Below are positions 37,725 to 50,339 of a DNA stretch of 64,000 nucleotides, piece by piece. Origin of the DNA: Ustulina deusta (Eukaryota > Ascomycota > Sordariomycetes > Xylariales > Xylariaceae); contig JAJNNX010000005.1 in NCBI GenBank assembly GCA_023159155.1, forward strand, positions 744,001 to 808,000, in the 5' to 3' direction. Numbering within the stretch: position 1 is the stretch's first letter; the number at the start of each line of letters is the position of its first letter. The notes beneath the pieces are model-generated. The model saw only the letters and a list, made by a program, of their open reading frames with translations, ran no database searches and was not told the origin of the DNA. The position numbers were made by a program, and so were the translations under genes.

Positions 37725-39176
37725 ATGCCGTTCGACGATGAAGACCTCGCTCCCGCGTCGTTCAATTCCGCTAGTGATGATGTCCTCTTCGACGCCGAAG
37801 ATGGCGATCAGGCCCAAGACTTCCGACTGTTCACATCGCTTCTCGCAAGCCCCGGAAGGAAATCGCAGGCGTCTGGCAAGGCTATACGACGCGGCGAGAA
37901 GGACTTCGAGTCGCATGGCACGCGCGCACAGGAGAGCGTCCTCGAATCGAGCCGCTCGGCAATGCATGAGGTCTTGAGTTATACCCGTCAACACCAGCCT
38001 CGCAACGCTTTACGCGGATGGTATTTCCCCGATCGATGGGCCGACATGCCGCCCGAAAGTGAATCAATGACTCATACTGCCACCAACAAGCAATCCGGTA
38101 GTCGGACGGCGAAAAGTCGCGATACCGTACAGGGCCTTTTTGCAAGGGAACGAGTTGTTGCGCTTGAGTCGGATAAGAGTACCATGCTGTCGTCGACGGG
38201 TCGTGTTGTTACGACCGCCGAGAAGTTTAGTCCAGGACGGTTGAAGACATGGCTACTACCAGAGGAAGCCTTGTTCCTGATTGAGAGAGGGACGCTAGAT
38301 TTATGGTGGCCAGCACGAGGAATCGAGGACATTTTCCCCGCGGACGAGGAGCCGGAAGCATCCCAGGCGAATTTGGAAAAGCTTGAGGACTACGAACTTG
38401 GAGTCCCTCTGAGTTTACAAGCTGCATATGCGCTCTTCATTGGGCGAGATGGGGAAAGAGGAAAGATAAGTCTCGAGAAATACCAGGTTTACTCCAATCT
38501 TAGACGTACAGGTTACCGAGTTCTACGCGCAACGCCATTGCCACATCAGCCGCCTTTATCACAAACGCCACGATCACTCTGGCAATGGCTCTTTTCACTT
38601 CTACAAAACACGAGCGACCCCTTTGCTCTATACTCTAGCTATCCAGGATACGGGCCGCTTGTGAGACCAGGTCTGTATCGCTCATATGTACCTATCTTCG
38701 AGCAACTAGCTCTTGTACAGCGACACAAGCCCACTCCCCTCGCAGCATCATCGGAAGTACCTCAACCTCAAGACCCCTTCAAGATTCATTTTCACCTTTG
38801 GAAGAGCACATCATCCTTCATGAAGACAAGACCACCGCCGCCCGACTTCCAGATGGCTGTCGTGGATGCGCGCGACTCTAGCGTCCCGACCCTCGAGCAA
38901 CTAGACGCTTTACTTCTATCTACGCCATGGAATCCGCCAGAGAAGAACGAAGGGAAGCAAGGGGCAGGTTTTGTGTACAAGCGCCTCCAACATGGATGGC
39001 GAAACGCCATTCTCGCGATTGTGGATCGTGGGTTGATTAGCTACATGAGATTTAGCGAGATGGCTTTTGGTGAGGAATTACTGTATAAAAACACGAATAC
39101 ACGCCCGAGGGCGAAGAGGGGTGGAAGAGCTGGGAGGGGACGTGGAGGGGGGAGGGGAAGGGGAAGAGGAAGATAA
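37725..39176 (+). CDS. SEN54: tRNA-splicing endonuclease subunit Sen54
   Basis: Intronless, 483 residues from the ATG at 37725 (the in-frame start at 37626 adds 33 residues without family features). Sen54 is a non-catalytic structural subunit of the Sen2-Sen15-Sen34-Sen54 complex that cuts introns out of pre-tRNAs. The N-terminal domain shows LRGWYFPDRWADMP near residue 96, VQGLFARERVVALES and LKTWLLPEEALFLIERGTLD followed by LWW. The middle has LSLQAAYALFIG and YQVYSNLRRTGYRVLR, and the end VDARDSSVPTLEQLDALL. The C terminus is an Arg/Gly-rich tail (GRAGRGRGGGRGRGRGR), which could bind RNA. It lies 464 bp downstream of an intron-containing tRNA gene on the same strand. Confidence 0.93.
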   Translation: MPFDDEDLAPASFNSASDDVLFDAEDGDQAQDFRLFTSLLASPGRKSQASGKAIRRGEKDFESHGTRAQESVLESSRSAMHEVLSYTRQHQPRNALRGWYFPDRWADMPPESESMTHTATNKQSGSRTAKSRDTVQGLFARERVVALESDKSTMLSSTGRVVTTAEKFSPGRLKTWLLPEEALFLIERGTLDLWWPARGIEDIFPADEEPEASQANLEKLEDYELGVPLSLQAAYALFIGRDGERGKISLEKYQVYSNLRRTGYRVLRATPLPHQPPLSQTPRSLWQWLFSLLQNTSDPFALYSSYPGYGPLVRPGLYRSYVPIFEQLALVQRHKPTPLAASSEVPQPQDPFKIHFHLWKSTSSFMKTRPPPPDFQMAVVDARDSSVPTLEQLDALLLSTPWNPPEKNEGKQGAGFVYKRLQHGWRNAILAIVDRGLISYMRFSEMAFGEELLYKNTNTRPRAKRGGRAGRGRGGGRGRGRGR

Positions 39177-42100
39177 ATCTGGTAATTTTACTCCTACAAC
39201 ATGTGTTATATCGTAAAGACATCAACGCCAATTAATTACCAGGCGGTTTGCTCATGAAATGAAGTAAACAGGGGTAAAACAAGATGTAATAGGTCCATTA
39301 GGAACTAGGCAGTCCTAGCTCCCTATTCACATATAGATGGCCTTGAGGCAATGAATGCCCTCCTACCTAGAAACGGATACCATATTCGATGCATTTAAAT
39401 CACAAAAGCTGGTATCGTAGGAGGGATTACAACAAACTCTAAGTTCTCTTAACAAGTGTGCGAAGTTGAAGTCTAAAAACTGACGTCCCCAACTCAGCCG
39501 GGGATAGAGTCAGCCTGTCATCTCATAAAGAACGGAATGAGAAATTAATAGAACAGTGCTGTTCTAAGGCTAGATAGAGTATGTTCAGGCCACGTGCATT
39601 ATTACAATATACTTCACGTTTCCTGATTAGCTAGCGAGTGAAGTAATGATGAAATTCATGCTATTCTGCCACCTCGTCCTGTCCGAAGAGCTACATCTTC
39701 CAACTTAAGTAACTGCCTGACCGAGCTTAACGGGGCTAGTTTCTTTGTAGGGTTCCTGCTATTTGATTCTTAAGCTGGACGTTTACACAGCGAGACATGA
39801 GCCATTTGAAAAGGGGATGCCAAGTCCGCACTGTGAATGAACCTGCGGCTGGGAGGAATACAGCTGCATGGGGTTCATCACAAAGACCCTGCCTGCTATT
39901 TGTCTCAAACTTCAACCCCCCCTGTCTCGTAGCTGGCATGTCTTAAATCAGCTTTCAGCAACAACAATAAGTGGCAGTCATATATTCATATTGATTAAGC
40001 CTTGTCTGAGGCACTTTCTAGTTAAAACCAATGATAGTTGCCTGCTCCATACTGTATGCTTTTGTTAGATTGAATACCCACTAAGTGTACAAGGTTCTTC
40101 AAACACAGCAACATGATCCGAACAAGAGTAATACGTACCATTACATCACGAAATGGGGATGTCCGAAGCAACGTAACACATCAGAATAAGAGAGAAACAT
40201 ATCATGACAGTAATTTTCATGAAGCGGGGATATGCCAGTTAGGAGGCGTCAGACCGAGAGCCGAACTCCGCCGTTTATCGAAAGGTCGTGTATTCAATCC
40301 ACATTGACCGCATCTTTCTTTTGCTTCATCTGTGTAAGCTGTCTATATTTGTCGAGCTTTCTTAGATAGATTTCCGTTCACTGGAAACAGCTGCGGGCGA
40401 GGTCTTCTTCTAGTAACACATAGCCCATGGTGGCAAGGTGGTGGATGGGAAACTCAAGTCATCAGTTCATCGTCTACTTAATTTGTTCTCATTCTGATAC
40501 AATTAATCAATTATGATTAACGCATCTACTAACCCTTTTTAATTTTTAGTTTTCCTCGTTTCTTGGTTGTAGAGTATGTAGCTTAGCAATGAGGGAGGGG
40601 GTGGACGGATGTGGCAAGTACGCTATGCTCCAAAGCCCGAATGTGGTAAGTTATGCTTGGTCCTAAGGACAACTACCTCGTCAAGGGCTTCGTTAAATAT
40701 GGTGGCATGTATTCTTAAGGCTGGGGGCAGAGTACGATGTAAAAATAAAATAAAAAGAGTAACTTAAAACATCTGTTGGGATCCGTGGCGTCTTTACTCA
40801 CTCCGCGAAACAGCATCTTCATCTCTGAAAAATTAGGGAAGTGAAGGGAGGCATTACTTAAACGCCTTGAATGAGAGTTAGCCAATTGAATTGCTTTTCT
40901 TTCATGCGTATCTACCTAGTCAATGCCTTAGTGTTTGAGCAGAGTTCGACACCACAGCCTTAGATTCTAGCATGCCAGAACAAACCTTTTGTATGGTGGA
41001 TAGTCCTAGTTACGTATATACTGTCTCCGCTATCAAGGTTTCGAGATTAGAGGGTTGCCGTTTATCTGTGTCTTTCTATGTTAACATTGCCCAGTACTCC
41101 TATCTTGATGCTTGATAGCTGATCAGGATACCGACACCCTGATATCGACAATAAGACAGCAAGTAGACTTCATGAGCGTTTCTTCTCTACACGAGGAAGT
41201 GCGACTTAGCAATAAATTTATATATGTTCCTTTACGGATTGTATGTCATAACAGGAATTCTCGTTCCTATAAATAACGAGCAACTACACGGCAGATTATG
41301 CACCAACTTTACGCATCCCTCGCCAGGGCGCAAACTCTATATCTCTCTCGTAAAGGCCGCTACTGCGCTAGGACTCACAAGGAGATCTAGTAGGGGGCGG
41401 GGGGATCGCGCTGTTTACCAACGTCTTCAAGCAATTATGTGTCTGTTGGTGTGATTTTGCTGATGAGTCATGCTCTATCTCTCCTCCCATCTGTACTATC
41501 ACCCGATCTATTCGGCAGTATTTGGAATCGACTTCACGGATGGCATAACTGGAAACAACGAGAGAAGGTATCTCCGGCGAAGCCGATGAGCGAGATGTTT
41601 AGATCCCTGCCCATTATCATGACCAGCGAGGTGTTGGTGATGAGCGACGTACTCGTGCAGCAACACGAAAACAGGCCTGGGATCGGTCCAATTGGAGTTC
41701 TACTGCCGGGTCTCACTCTACAGCATCAAGCCGCACATAATTCGCCATTGGTTTCATCCTCGAGTTCTAGATAGGACTTATGTCTGCATATCCAAATAAG
41801 CGACATAATGCATGCGAACGGCACCGACTAACTGACTGCGCCCAGGCGGACTTGGTCAATGTACTTCGAAGCCTCGTGAACTCGCATCCTAATGAAACTC
41901 GACCGACTGTTTCTTGATCCTCGCATCGCATCGCATCGCATCGCATGATCCAGTCGCGCACCGCACAGGGCGCGATTTCATCAATGCATTTCGATGCACG
42001 GCTCCCAAGTAATATTCAACCCACCTCTCCGCACTTTGCCGTTCGAGTGCCCTGCGTGAGTGAGTGCTATCGATTGAATGAATGCCTGTGAGCTTCATGA

Positions 42101-45100
42101 TGCCGCTCTGCGGCGCCGGTCATCCAAAAAGCTCATTTTGCGGCGAGGGTGGCGCGAACCCCCTATTGCGACGCTCCGCCCCTGAACCAGGTGCTCTTCG
42201 GACTGTGAGGGAGTGCACAGGAAGAGTCTTCACTGGGCGATGCCAGATGCTAGGCATCGAGATGGTATTTCCTAGAGCGAGTGCACCCCGAGGCATTCCG
42301 TGCGCTCTTCAATTTCTTTCGGGGACGGTGATGAGAAGGCTGACCTTGCGAAACAGCACGTTACAAAATCGAGCGATTGCAGAGCTGATGCTGAATTTGC
42401 TATCCGTTATCTCGGATTGGAGTGCATCAAGTCATTCATTGCGCAACTCTGTTTGCTGAATTCTGCACCCCGCAAACAATTGCAGGTCCGGGAAAAGTTG
42501 CAGTGTAGGTCGGCACGAGCCGCTTCGTTCTTTTTCAACTTGTACCTCCACTGAAACACGCCTATCCTGAGTCTTTTGGCTCATGCTGATCACAGTGTCA
42601 TTTCCTAACTAGCACCCACCTTTTTTTTCTTTCTCTTCTTCTTCTTTCCTTCTTCATCATTTCACGAGCGTTGCACAGATGTTGTGTCACGATATGGAAT
42701 CAGAAGCCAAAGGATTGCGCTAAGACGAAATTATCCTCGCCGCATGTTTGCAGTAGTTTTGTCATACCGTCGAAACCCTGATCGGCCGACCATCGATTAG
42801 GACAAGTGCCGGGTCCGTTGAGCAGAGCCCGAAGTGGCACAGAGGCACCCATTCATTCATTGTGCGACGTTGTTTGCTGGGGGAGAGCCCATTTCACTGG
42901 TTTCCTGGTTACGAGAAAGAAGCTGCAAGAATGCAAATATACGCACAAGAGATAAAGGGCTTTGAAAGGAAAAAAAAAAGAAGAAAAAAAAAACCGTTAC
43001 ATTTACAGTAAGCTTGACGCGCACCGAATGTAGTAAAAGCACTGAGCTACACAAGAAGAAGACTACGGAAATAATGACATGATGATCATAGGTTCTTCAG
43101 AGGTGGCTGAGAGTCTAGAACCGGTTGTTTCAATTCAATGCCATCATTCGAACTTACTTCCAGGTTGTCTCCACCAAGACGCAGCGAACAGAATCGCGTT
43201 GACCCAGGCATGTCTAGTGTAGGTAGCATTTAGTCTAGACTAGTACCTGCTGTATATCTAACTACATAATCTAGTGTAATCTTGGCTTCAACAAGTGTTG
43301 ACTGCGATCCGCTATCCGTCTGACTAATTACTACCTGTGTACTATTATTGGGTTGGTTACCCTTTATATCTTGTCGCACCGACTTATATGTAGATACCAG
43401 CGCATCTGCTATCTAGATAGCATCTGCCGATTCTTGTTGTGCCGTTACCTGAAACTAGGTAGCTCCGGATATCTTGTTCTACCTTGGTACTCAGCGTTGC
43501 TTTTGGCAAGACCAAGACGACATGTCATATCAGCCTGCAACATTGGGCAAATGTGTTAACAGCTCCCACGCTAGGTACACCATCTAGTGCACCTCGGTAG
43601 ATTAGGTTGCACAATATGTGTATTTATTACCTCAGGTAATGCATTTTTTTTATCTATTACCTACCCATTACTAGGTAGTAATTATCTACGGTAGGTAGTA
43701 CGGGCGACTATGATTGATTACTGGTTTTTTTATTCGTATACATTGGGTAATAATTTGCTCAATGCCGTAATATAGGTACTAATATCTAGCCTCTGTGCTG
43801 TTTTGGCCACGTTTACAATGAGCGATGGATGGATGCAGCAAGATGGCGTTATTAATCTGGATTATTCTCTTATCACGTCTCGCCTAGGTATACGTTGATC
43901 AATCAATCAATCAATCCATCCACCCATCCCCAAAAGGCCAGGGTTAAGTAGGCAGGTTAGAGTCAGACATGCAGGCTGTTTGGATCGTCAGCTCGGGAAC
44001 AACTGGGTTGTATGTGCATCGCCTCAATCTGGTCGTAATTGATTCTTTCACGTCTGCTCCCAGTCACTGATGGGTACATTGGAACTACGGTCCAGCCACC
44101 TTTTGCAACATTTTACAATGTGCGAATCACAGCAACCGACAACCCCCACCTCATTAAATCCAGAGACCTTGCGCAGATCATCGTCTAGCCACTCACTTAC
44201 AACTCATCGCATTTGTCTTCAACCTGCGGCTTTCGTTGGTTGCCCAATGTATGCTTCGTATTTAGCACTTCCGGCATCTCTGCAACAGCATCGGGGGCTA
44301 AATAAAGTTGGCCGACTTAGTATTCGTTTTAGTCACATCATGTTTGACCTTGCTTGGGAAGTCTATTCGGAGAAAGAGCGAGTGTCACATTCCAGTGAGA
44401 ATCAATCGGCCCCTTTTAGGTTATATGATTCGTTATATTGGCTACACCCGGACTATGCGCCGTTCTTTCAAGCCTTCTCCACTGAAACTTGGGTAACAAG
44501 GGTAAGCAAGCAAACCTCTAGCAAACCGCGGGCTCGGGAATGACAGAAGAGGATGAAGAACGCTCAGAAATTTTCTTAGCGCACGCGATCAGCCTCAGAT
44601 ATCGTGCCTTTCCTTTCTGGCGAACCCTTGATAGTTAGTGCGGGCCAAAACCTTCCCAGCTTGACTTCTCACTAGCACTACTATACATATGTATCCAGTT
44701 AGGAGCCTTCCCGGTGACGAATAGTATTTACCTTACTATTGTAAATTGTAATATCACCCACTCCCAAAACAATCCTTGCTTTTCGATCCTTCTCTCCCCG
44801 TGACTTGATAAATTCGACTTTCAATGCCGAACAGGCCGAGGGAGAAATCAATGCGGTTTCGCGACTTCCGGCTAAATCTTGCCTCAATAAATAAGCGATT
44901 TAACTAACAAGTGCCTAGTAGCTTTAACGTGCTGAAGTTTAAATATGGCACCTACTTAGTACTTATCGGCAACAGCACGGCCTGTATGAACTATCCCGAC
45001 CCCATGTTGCAGCGACACGATGTCGCAAACCGAACTTAATTGACATCCACTTAAATCATGAGCATCCAAGCGGGTCTGGTTCTCTAACCCTAGATTAGGA

Positions 45101-46026
45101 TAGTGAGTTCGCGAGGGCATAATAGTCTATCTAGTGTAAGGTATGTTATATATATACAAGAATTGACCATTCCATCCCGCAGTCAGTTGCTCGTGACCCC
45201 CAAGTCTTCAACCTGGCAGTCGCTCAGTTCTCCATCTCATATGTGCAAAATGTGACGCTACGTATAGATATACTTGTACCATAGTTTTGTATCGTGTTCA
45301 CACTCATCCCCCCCTAGTCTTACAGTCTTACGTACTTACTTATAAATATTACCCGCACCGGGTCTTGTCAGTCAGTCTCGCGAAAGCACGCGAGCAGGGC
45401 AACTCGGCCAATCAGGTTTAATCATCAAGTGCTCACTTTCGCATCCGCCAATCGAGTGTTCAGAGTTTGGGGGAGGTAGAGTTAAGTCGAGCCATTAATT
45501 TTAGGAGGTTCGTTGGGTAAGCACATTTGTGTGCTGTAGGTGCCCTGGCCAGATGCTACCCAGACCTAACAATTAGCCAAGTTGGGTTGTCAGGTTGGGT
45601 AGGTTAGTCTGCCATGCTATAGCTACCTATTTTGCTATACAGAGCTATTTTAAGGTTACTTGGTACGTGTTAGACCACTGTGTAGTGTAGGCAGGCATAT
45701 AGCGTACTTGGGCATATAGTGTGGCCGTGTAGGCAGTAGGTGCTGGTCCGACGACCAACACGATTGGACCCCTTGGCCACGACCCCTGCGAGAGTTCCGA
45801 CGATAAGCCTAGAGGGTTGATTAGTTTGTTTCTAAAGCTTACAAGGACAGTACATTTACTTTTGCCGGTTGCCCATGTTGCTTTTCCAATTACCAACTCT
45901 TGTCCTGCCCTTGATCTGCAATTAATTGACTACCCAACCCGTCCCACACCTGCATACCTTTCCCTTTTCCACCACCTTTTGTCCCGTCCGTCCCTAACTG
46001 CGAGCTGTCTCTTGCCGCCGTCTGCC
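39177..46026. other. long gene-poor spacer
   Basis: Nearly 7 kb without a supported gene. It is AT-rich with many TAGGTA-type words (43250-43690, 45540-45640). Notable pieces are the TCGCA pentamer repeat at 41921, a GC-richer island at 42080-42540 with open frames on the plus strand, a purine run at 42969-42991, and an ATCA repeat at about 43897-43918. The frame at 44070-44543 has no domain signal. The last part, 45900-46026, is pyrimidine-rich and looks like a leader. Confidence 0.4.
41921..41945. repeat. (TCGCA)5 pentanucleotide repeat
   Basis: Five perfect TCGCA units, just upstream of the GC-richer island at 42080-42540. Confidence 0.9.
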
Positions 46027-46095
46027 ATGAGCAACTCCTCTTCTCCCGCCAACAATGATCCTCACAACTACCTTATGCAGCAAGGTTCCCATTAG
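46027..46095 (+). promoter_or_regulatory. candidate upstream ORF or separate first exon
   Basis: A 22-codon ORF (MSNSSSPANNDPHNYLMQQ...) in a good start context (TGCCATGAG), preceded by a pyrimidine-rich leader. Its TAG stop ends exactly at a GTACGT splice-donor-like site (46096). It sits 1.26 kb upstream of the ATG at 47355. It may be an upstream ORF in a spliced leader, or an alternative first exon. No direct evidence of transcription is available from sequence alone. Confidence 0.35.
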
Positions 46096-47354
46096 GTACG
46101 TCGCCCAACCTTGCGGTCATAACAAACCCCAACTCCCCTTTCGGTGTGTTCAATGAGATGATGCTCCATCGTGTTGCCTCACTTCCCGACCGCGTAGATC
46201 CCTATTCCATCCCGTCAGACATATTAGCTCACTCTCTGAGTTTTGCATGACAACAATCCCCTCTTTCTCAGCCCTGACTCACTTAATTGTCGCCCCCCTC
46301 CATATCATTGCGACGGATTCCCTTCGTTTGAGTTAAATCCTTCATTACCACCAACAAATCCACAGCACCCATGAACATTACTACACGCCAGCAAAGTTGT
46401 CTTTTCTATTTAATATATGCCCTCCCAACCCATGTCCGTGGGCAGATGGCCTGTTCGTAGCCGATTTCCTACATCTTTCGGGCTGCACCGGTCGTGATCT
46501 TGGCCCCGATTGTGCCAGAGCCAGATAAACGTGTCGCATTCACTTGACGCTGTGGCAGCCTCTCTGCCTCGCATGGTCTTCAGTTGCGCCCCGCTTTTCT
46601 TAAATCCTCAACTGGCTTATATCGTCTCAAGCCTTTGGTTGCCAGGTGCAGATAGTATCCTCCATGCAGGGTAACGAAAACCCGACTAGCATTCATATTC
46701 CTCAGTTCCTCGATGATAATCACATTGTCAACAATTCGTTCAGCTCAATTGCTAATGCCAAGAAACAGACTAACGTGTGGACCCCTCGAGGAATTCAGTG
46801 TACCAGCCATTGTCTGCTGTTCTGCTGTGAATATTGTGCGAGGTTGACAAAGCGACGCACCCACACGCACACCCACACGCACACTTGATTCTCTCGGCTT
46901 GGGTGCTGTGGTTATATCCATTCACTGTTGGCCTGGAGTTGTAACATATTCCATATTCTTTGATAGGACTATTGTTACTAGCCGAGTAAGCGGTTTTTCT
47001 ATTGTTGTTTTATTGGTTGGCCCAAGCTCTCGCTATTGAAGACAATACAGTCAATGCCGTGGCTGATTTGCCTTCTCTTCTCCCATTGAAGTCTTTTCCT
47101 CGCGTACATCCTTTTCGTTCCACACATTCCGCAACCCTATCATCTTCACAGCTCTGCAACCTTATCTCTAATCCTACATATTTGGGGGGCCTTGTCCTTC
47201 CGCACTACACTTGTTAATCACTTCTGTCTAGTTCGTGAGTCGGACTTAAGCAACACATTCGAGTCGCGTCTCCAGCTTCGAACCAGTAGCCTCTCTACTG
47301 ATTAATTCTCTTGTTGCCTGCACCCACACACACGGCACTGCGATCCAGTGTCAT
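46096..47354. other. probable promoter and spliced leader of the 47355 gene
   Basis: Pyrimidine-rich throughout, as in leaders or introns of fungal genes, and without a credible coding frame. It carries the CA-rich repeat at 46856-46884. Confidence 0.4.
46856..46884. repeat. CA-rich (CACACG/CACACC) microsatellite
   Basis: Interrupted CACACGCACACC repeat of about 29 bp. Confidence 0.8.
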
Positions 47355-50339
47355 ATGAGCCAAGCTACTCCCAAACCCGAGATAGATCCTGTCGCCATGG
47401 ATAACGCGGCTGCGGATGAGCCGAAGGTCGCGTCGCTCGTTACCGGTGACAAAGCAGAAGAGGACTCGCCTGCACGCTTGTAAGTTATTGATTCTTTTTC
47501 TCTTCCTTCCTTCCTTTCATTCTTGTTCCTCGGTTGTTGTCCCAACACCGCCGTCGTTGCCGTCGATGCACTCCCCCCTTGCATTCACTCCGTTGCGGAC
47601 AGCCCCCAGTGTCATTCCCGATTTTATGCTGTTGGTCACTCTCAGCAAGAAGCTACTCTGCCTGTCCTGGCCGCAATTGCCTCACAACACAACTTTCAAG
47701 CTTCCGTCTTCCAGCCCGCAACTGCTCATTCGCATCTTACGTCTTGTTCACTGCAACTTTCTGCAAACTACATATCTTCTCTCCATTACTAGACGGTCCC
47801 TATTTCGACATTTCCCCCCTCCCCCCAACATCGCTCGTGGTCAGCAATAACTTAAGCACCACAATGCCACCAGCTATTCGTTATCGATTACGTGGGTAAG
47901 GGCATGCCACCCGTTCCTGATTTTCATTTATTGTTTGAAACCTGAGGGCATGTTTCGAAGAATGTGTCCAACACATGTACGTCCAGGAGATTTAGCTCGG
48001 AGGGTATCAACAAGGCCACGAGACAATGGGGGGCCAGATTCTTCGGTTGCCCTATAGAGAGTCTCTACCTATTCTCTGTTAGCTCCTACTGCCCTATTGG
48101 ACTTGTGCGCAGAGCCTCATTGCGGCTGCCACTGGTCCTGTTCATAGCCAGTTTGGCTAAAGCTGAAGTTAACCTTTGCCCTCTAATCATATATTCACAC
48201 ATCCTTTTGATATTGTTAAGCCTTTACCCCTCCTCACCATCGTCTGTTTCTGTCATCACTCATTTATCTGTTCGCCAATGGTACTCCAGCAGCTTAATCA
48301 TGCCCATTTATCAATCCGTCCCAATTTCTTGATTCTAGCAAGTCACCTCCAGCTATGCACTGATGTTATCATCGATTTATGATCTTTCCTGGAAGTATTT
48401 TTCCTATTGAGCGCTAACAATATCTGGTCGTAGCCGAATCGTTCCAATCACCAAAGCCGATGAAAATGACGCCGCAAATGGCGCCGATTTGAGCCCCCCC
48501 GACTCAAGTTCAGTTTCCAGCGTAAACCCGGACATGTTGGGCGATGAAATTATCGTCGGAACCCATGGCGATGGCGATAAGCCATCCCCCCTCCGAGTTG
48601 TGTCAGATGCCGAGGACCCCGATGCGACTAATGGTGAGGATGAAGAGCCCGTCTCTCATTACCCGAAGCGTAAACGCGCATCTCTTTATAGCGACCTGGG
48701 CGAAGATAAGATGGACATCAGCGTGCCTGAGGAGATAGCTGACAGCGGCACGCCTCGTGGTAGTCAGGGAAAACCTACCCCTGCAAGCTCCCGCGATGCT
48801 AAAAGCATCACAATAGGCTATTGGCGCGATTCGCCTGTACCTAATGTGAACGGAAAACATGCTGTCATTGGTTTTATGGACGTTAGGGATCGTCTTCGTA
48901 CGCGCATCCAGAATGTAACTCGCTCAGGAGAGATGATAAATTCTCGTCTTTTCCCTATTCCGCCCGGTCCCGGTGGTAGTTGGGTAACATTCGAGAGGAT
49001 TGTCTTCGCTGATCACCTTATTGGGTTGGATCACAACGAGGTGAAGGAATATGTGAAGATTCGCACCGACGCTCCCGGGGATGAAACCCCTGAAGCTCGA
49101 CAGGAAGCTGAACGTCTTGCCGTCCTAGAAGCTCGCCGTCGCCTTGAGTTAACCCCTGCCCCCGAAACGACCCAACCGCCTTCTATAGCCTATGGTTTAA
49201 TCATTCCCGATCACGCTCAAGTCAACCGGCATGACGCAAAGCGCCGCCGTATCACTAGTAGCCTCGCGCCAGAGCGCCCTCCCAACAATTTGCCGGGTCA
49301 TCCACAAACCCCCAATCCCGCCCATCCCTCTCAAGCTTCTACCCCTACGGGGGTCGTGCGGCCACCATACCCAGGAATGCTGGATTCTCTCCCCGGAACT
49401 AGACCTACTCGCATTCTCGTGGGCTGCTGGTCCAAATCTGCTGTTGAGGATGATCGCGAAAGACATGCCGTATACGGTATTCTAGGCGCTAACGACATGT
49501 TCCGCGTTAAGCTCGTTCGTGAGACATTAGACGGTCGATATGTAGACGGCAACTTTCCCGCCGGGGCTGGTGCCTTGTGGATCCCGTATGAAGAAGTCAT
49601 CTTCTTGCGTCACATTGCCCACCTCAGCAGGCCTGAGATGAAAGAGTATGTCCGCGTGCGCCAGAGCCAAATCGATGCTGGGGAAAAGGAGGATGAAAAG
49701 GTTTCAAACGAGACCAAGGCTGTTTACGAAGCTCAGACCCGTGTGGCTCATATCAACAGAGGAGGACAGCCTTCCGCGAGTGTTTTGGCCCGTCAAGCCA
49801 TGGCCGCCGAGAGGGAGGAGGCCCAGGATCACGCGAAAGGTCCACCCAATTCTGGGGGTCATGAGCTGCGCAATCCCCGCCGCGACGTGATGCCTCGAAA
49901 CGAGCACCCTATGCCTCGACACCCCCTTCCAGATCCTACTATTCCACATTTCACTCGCCCTTCAAGCATAGACCCTGTCGATCGAGTACAGGGCCTGGCT
50001 TCGCGAGAGGTCGCAAGAATGGAGGCTGTCCAGATGCGACACGATAGACAGCACCAGAACAGATTCCCAATTGGAAATCCCCCTCCAATCGAACCAGTGG
50101 ATCATCATCGGCATCACTTTCAAGAAAATCGCGACAGGATGCAGAAGATTTGGGTATCTCAGGAACAGAGCAGAATTCGCGCTGGGGTTGAGGACGCCAA
50201 AATACACATGGGTGTTAAATACGAGCGAAAACAAAATGGCCCATTTTCCGGGAAGCTTGTGAGCCAGGGAGCTATTCTTACAATCGATGGGGAGGATTAC
50301 GTCGAATATCGCGTGCTCACTAAGCCAAGCTTTTTTTAA
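47355..50339 (+). CDS. Probable nuclear protein with a duplicated approximately 85-residue module
   Basis: Exon 1 is 47355..47479 and exon 2 48434..50339, 676 residues. The junction rebuilds a Phe codon (PARF|RIVPITKADE), and without exon 1 exon 2 lacks an ATG at its start, which supports the model. Residues about 167-252 (ITIGYWRDSPVP to VKEYVKIR) and about 369-451 (ILVGCWSKSAVE to MKEYVRVR) are two diverged copies of one module; both contain HAVIG or HAVYG, a GGSW or GALW turn, and EYVKIR or EYVRVR. Basic clusters PKRKRAS and AKRRRITS suggest nuclear import. The tail is rich in His, Arg and Pro, ending with a short conserved-looking domain (GVKYERKQNGPFSGK). I do not recognise the family. 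The first intron is 954 nt. Confidence 0.8.

Noticed and set aside
41921..41945. CRISPR-like direct repeats
   Set aside because: The units are contiguous pentamers without spacers, and the organism is a eukaryote.
44070..44543. 157-codon plus-strand frame
   Set aside because: AT-rich codon use, no domain or motif, and no splice structure to join it to another exon.
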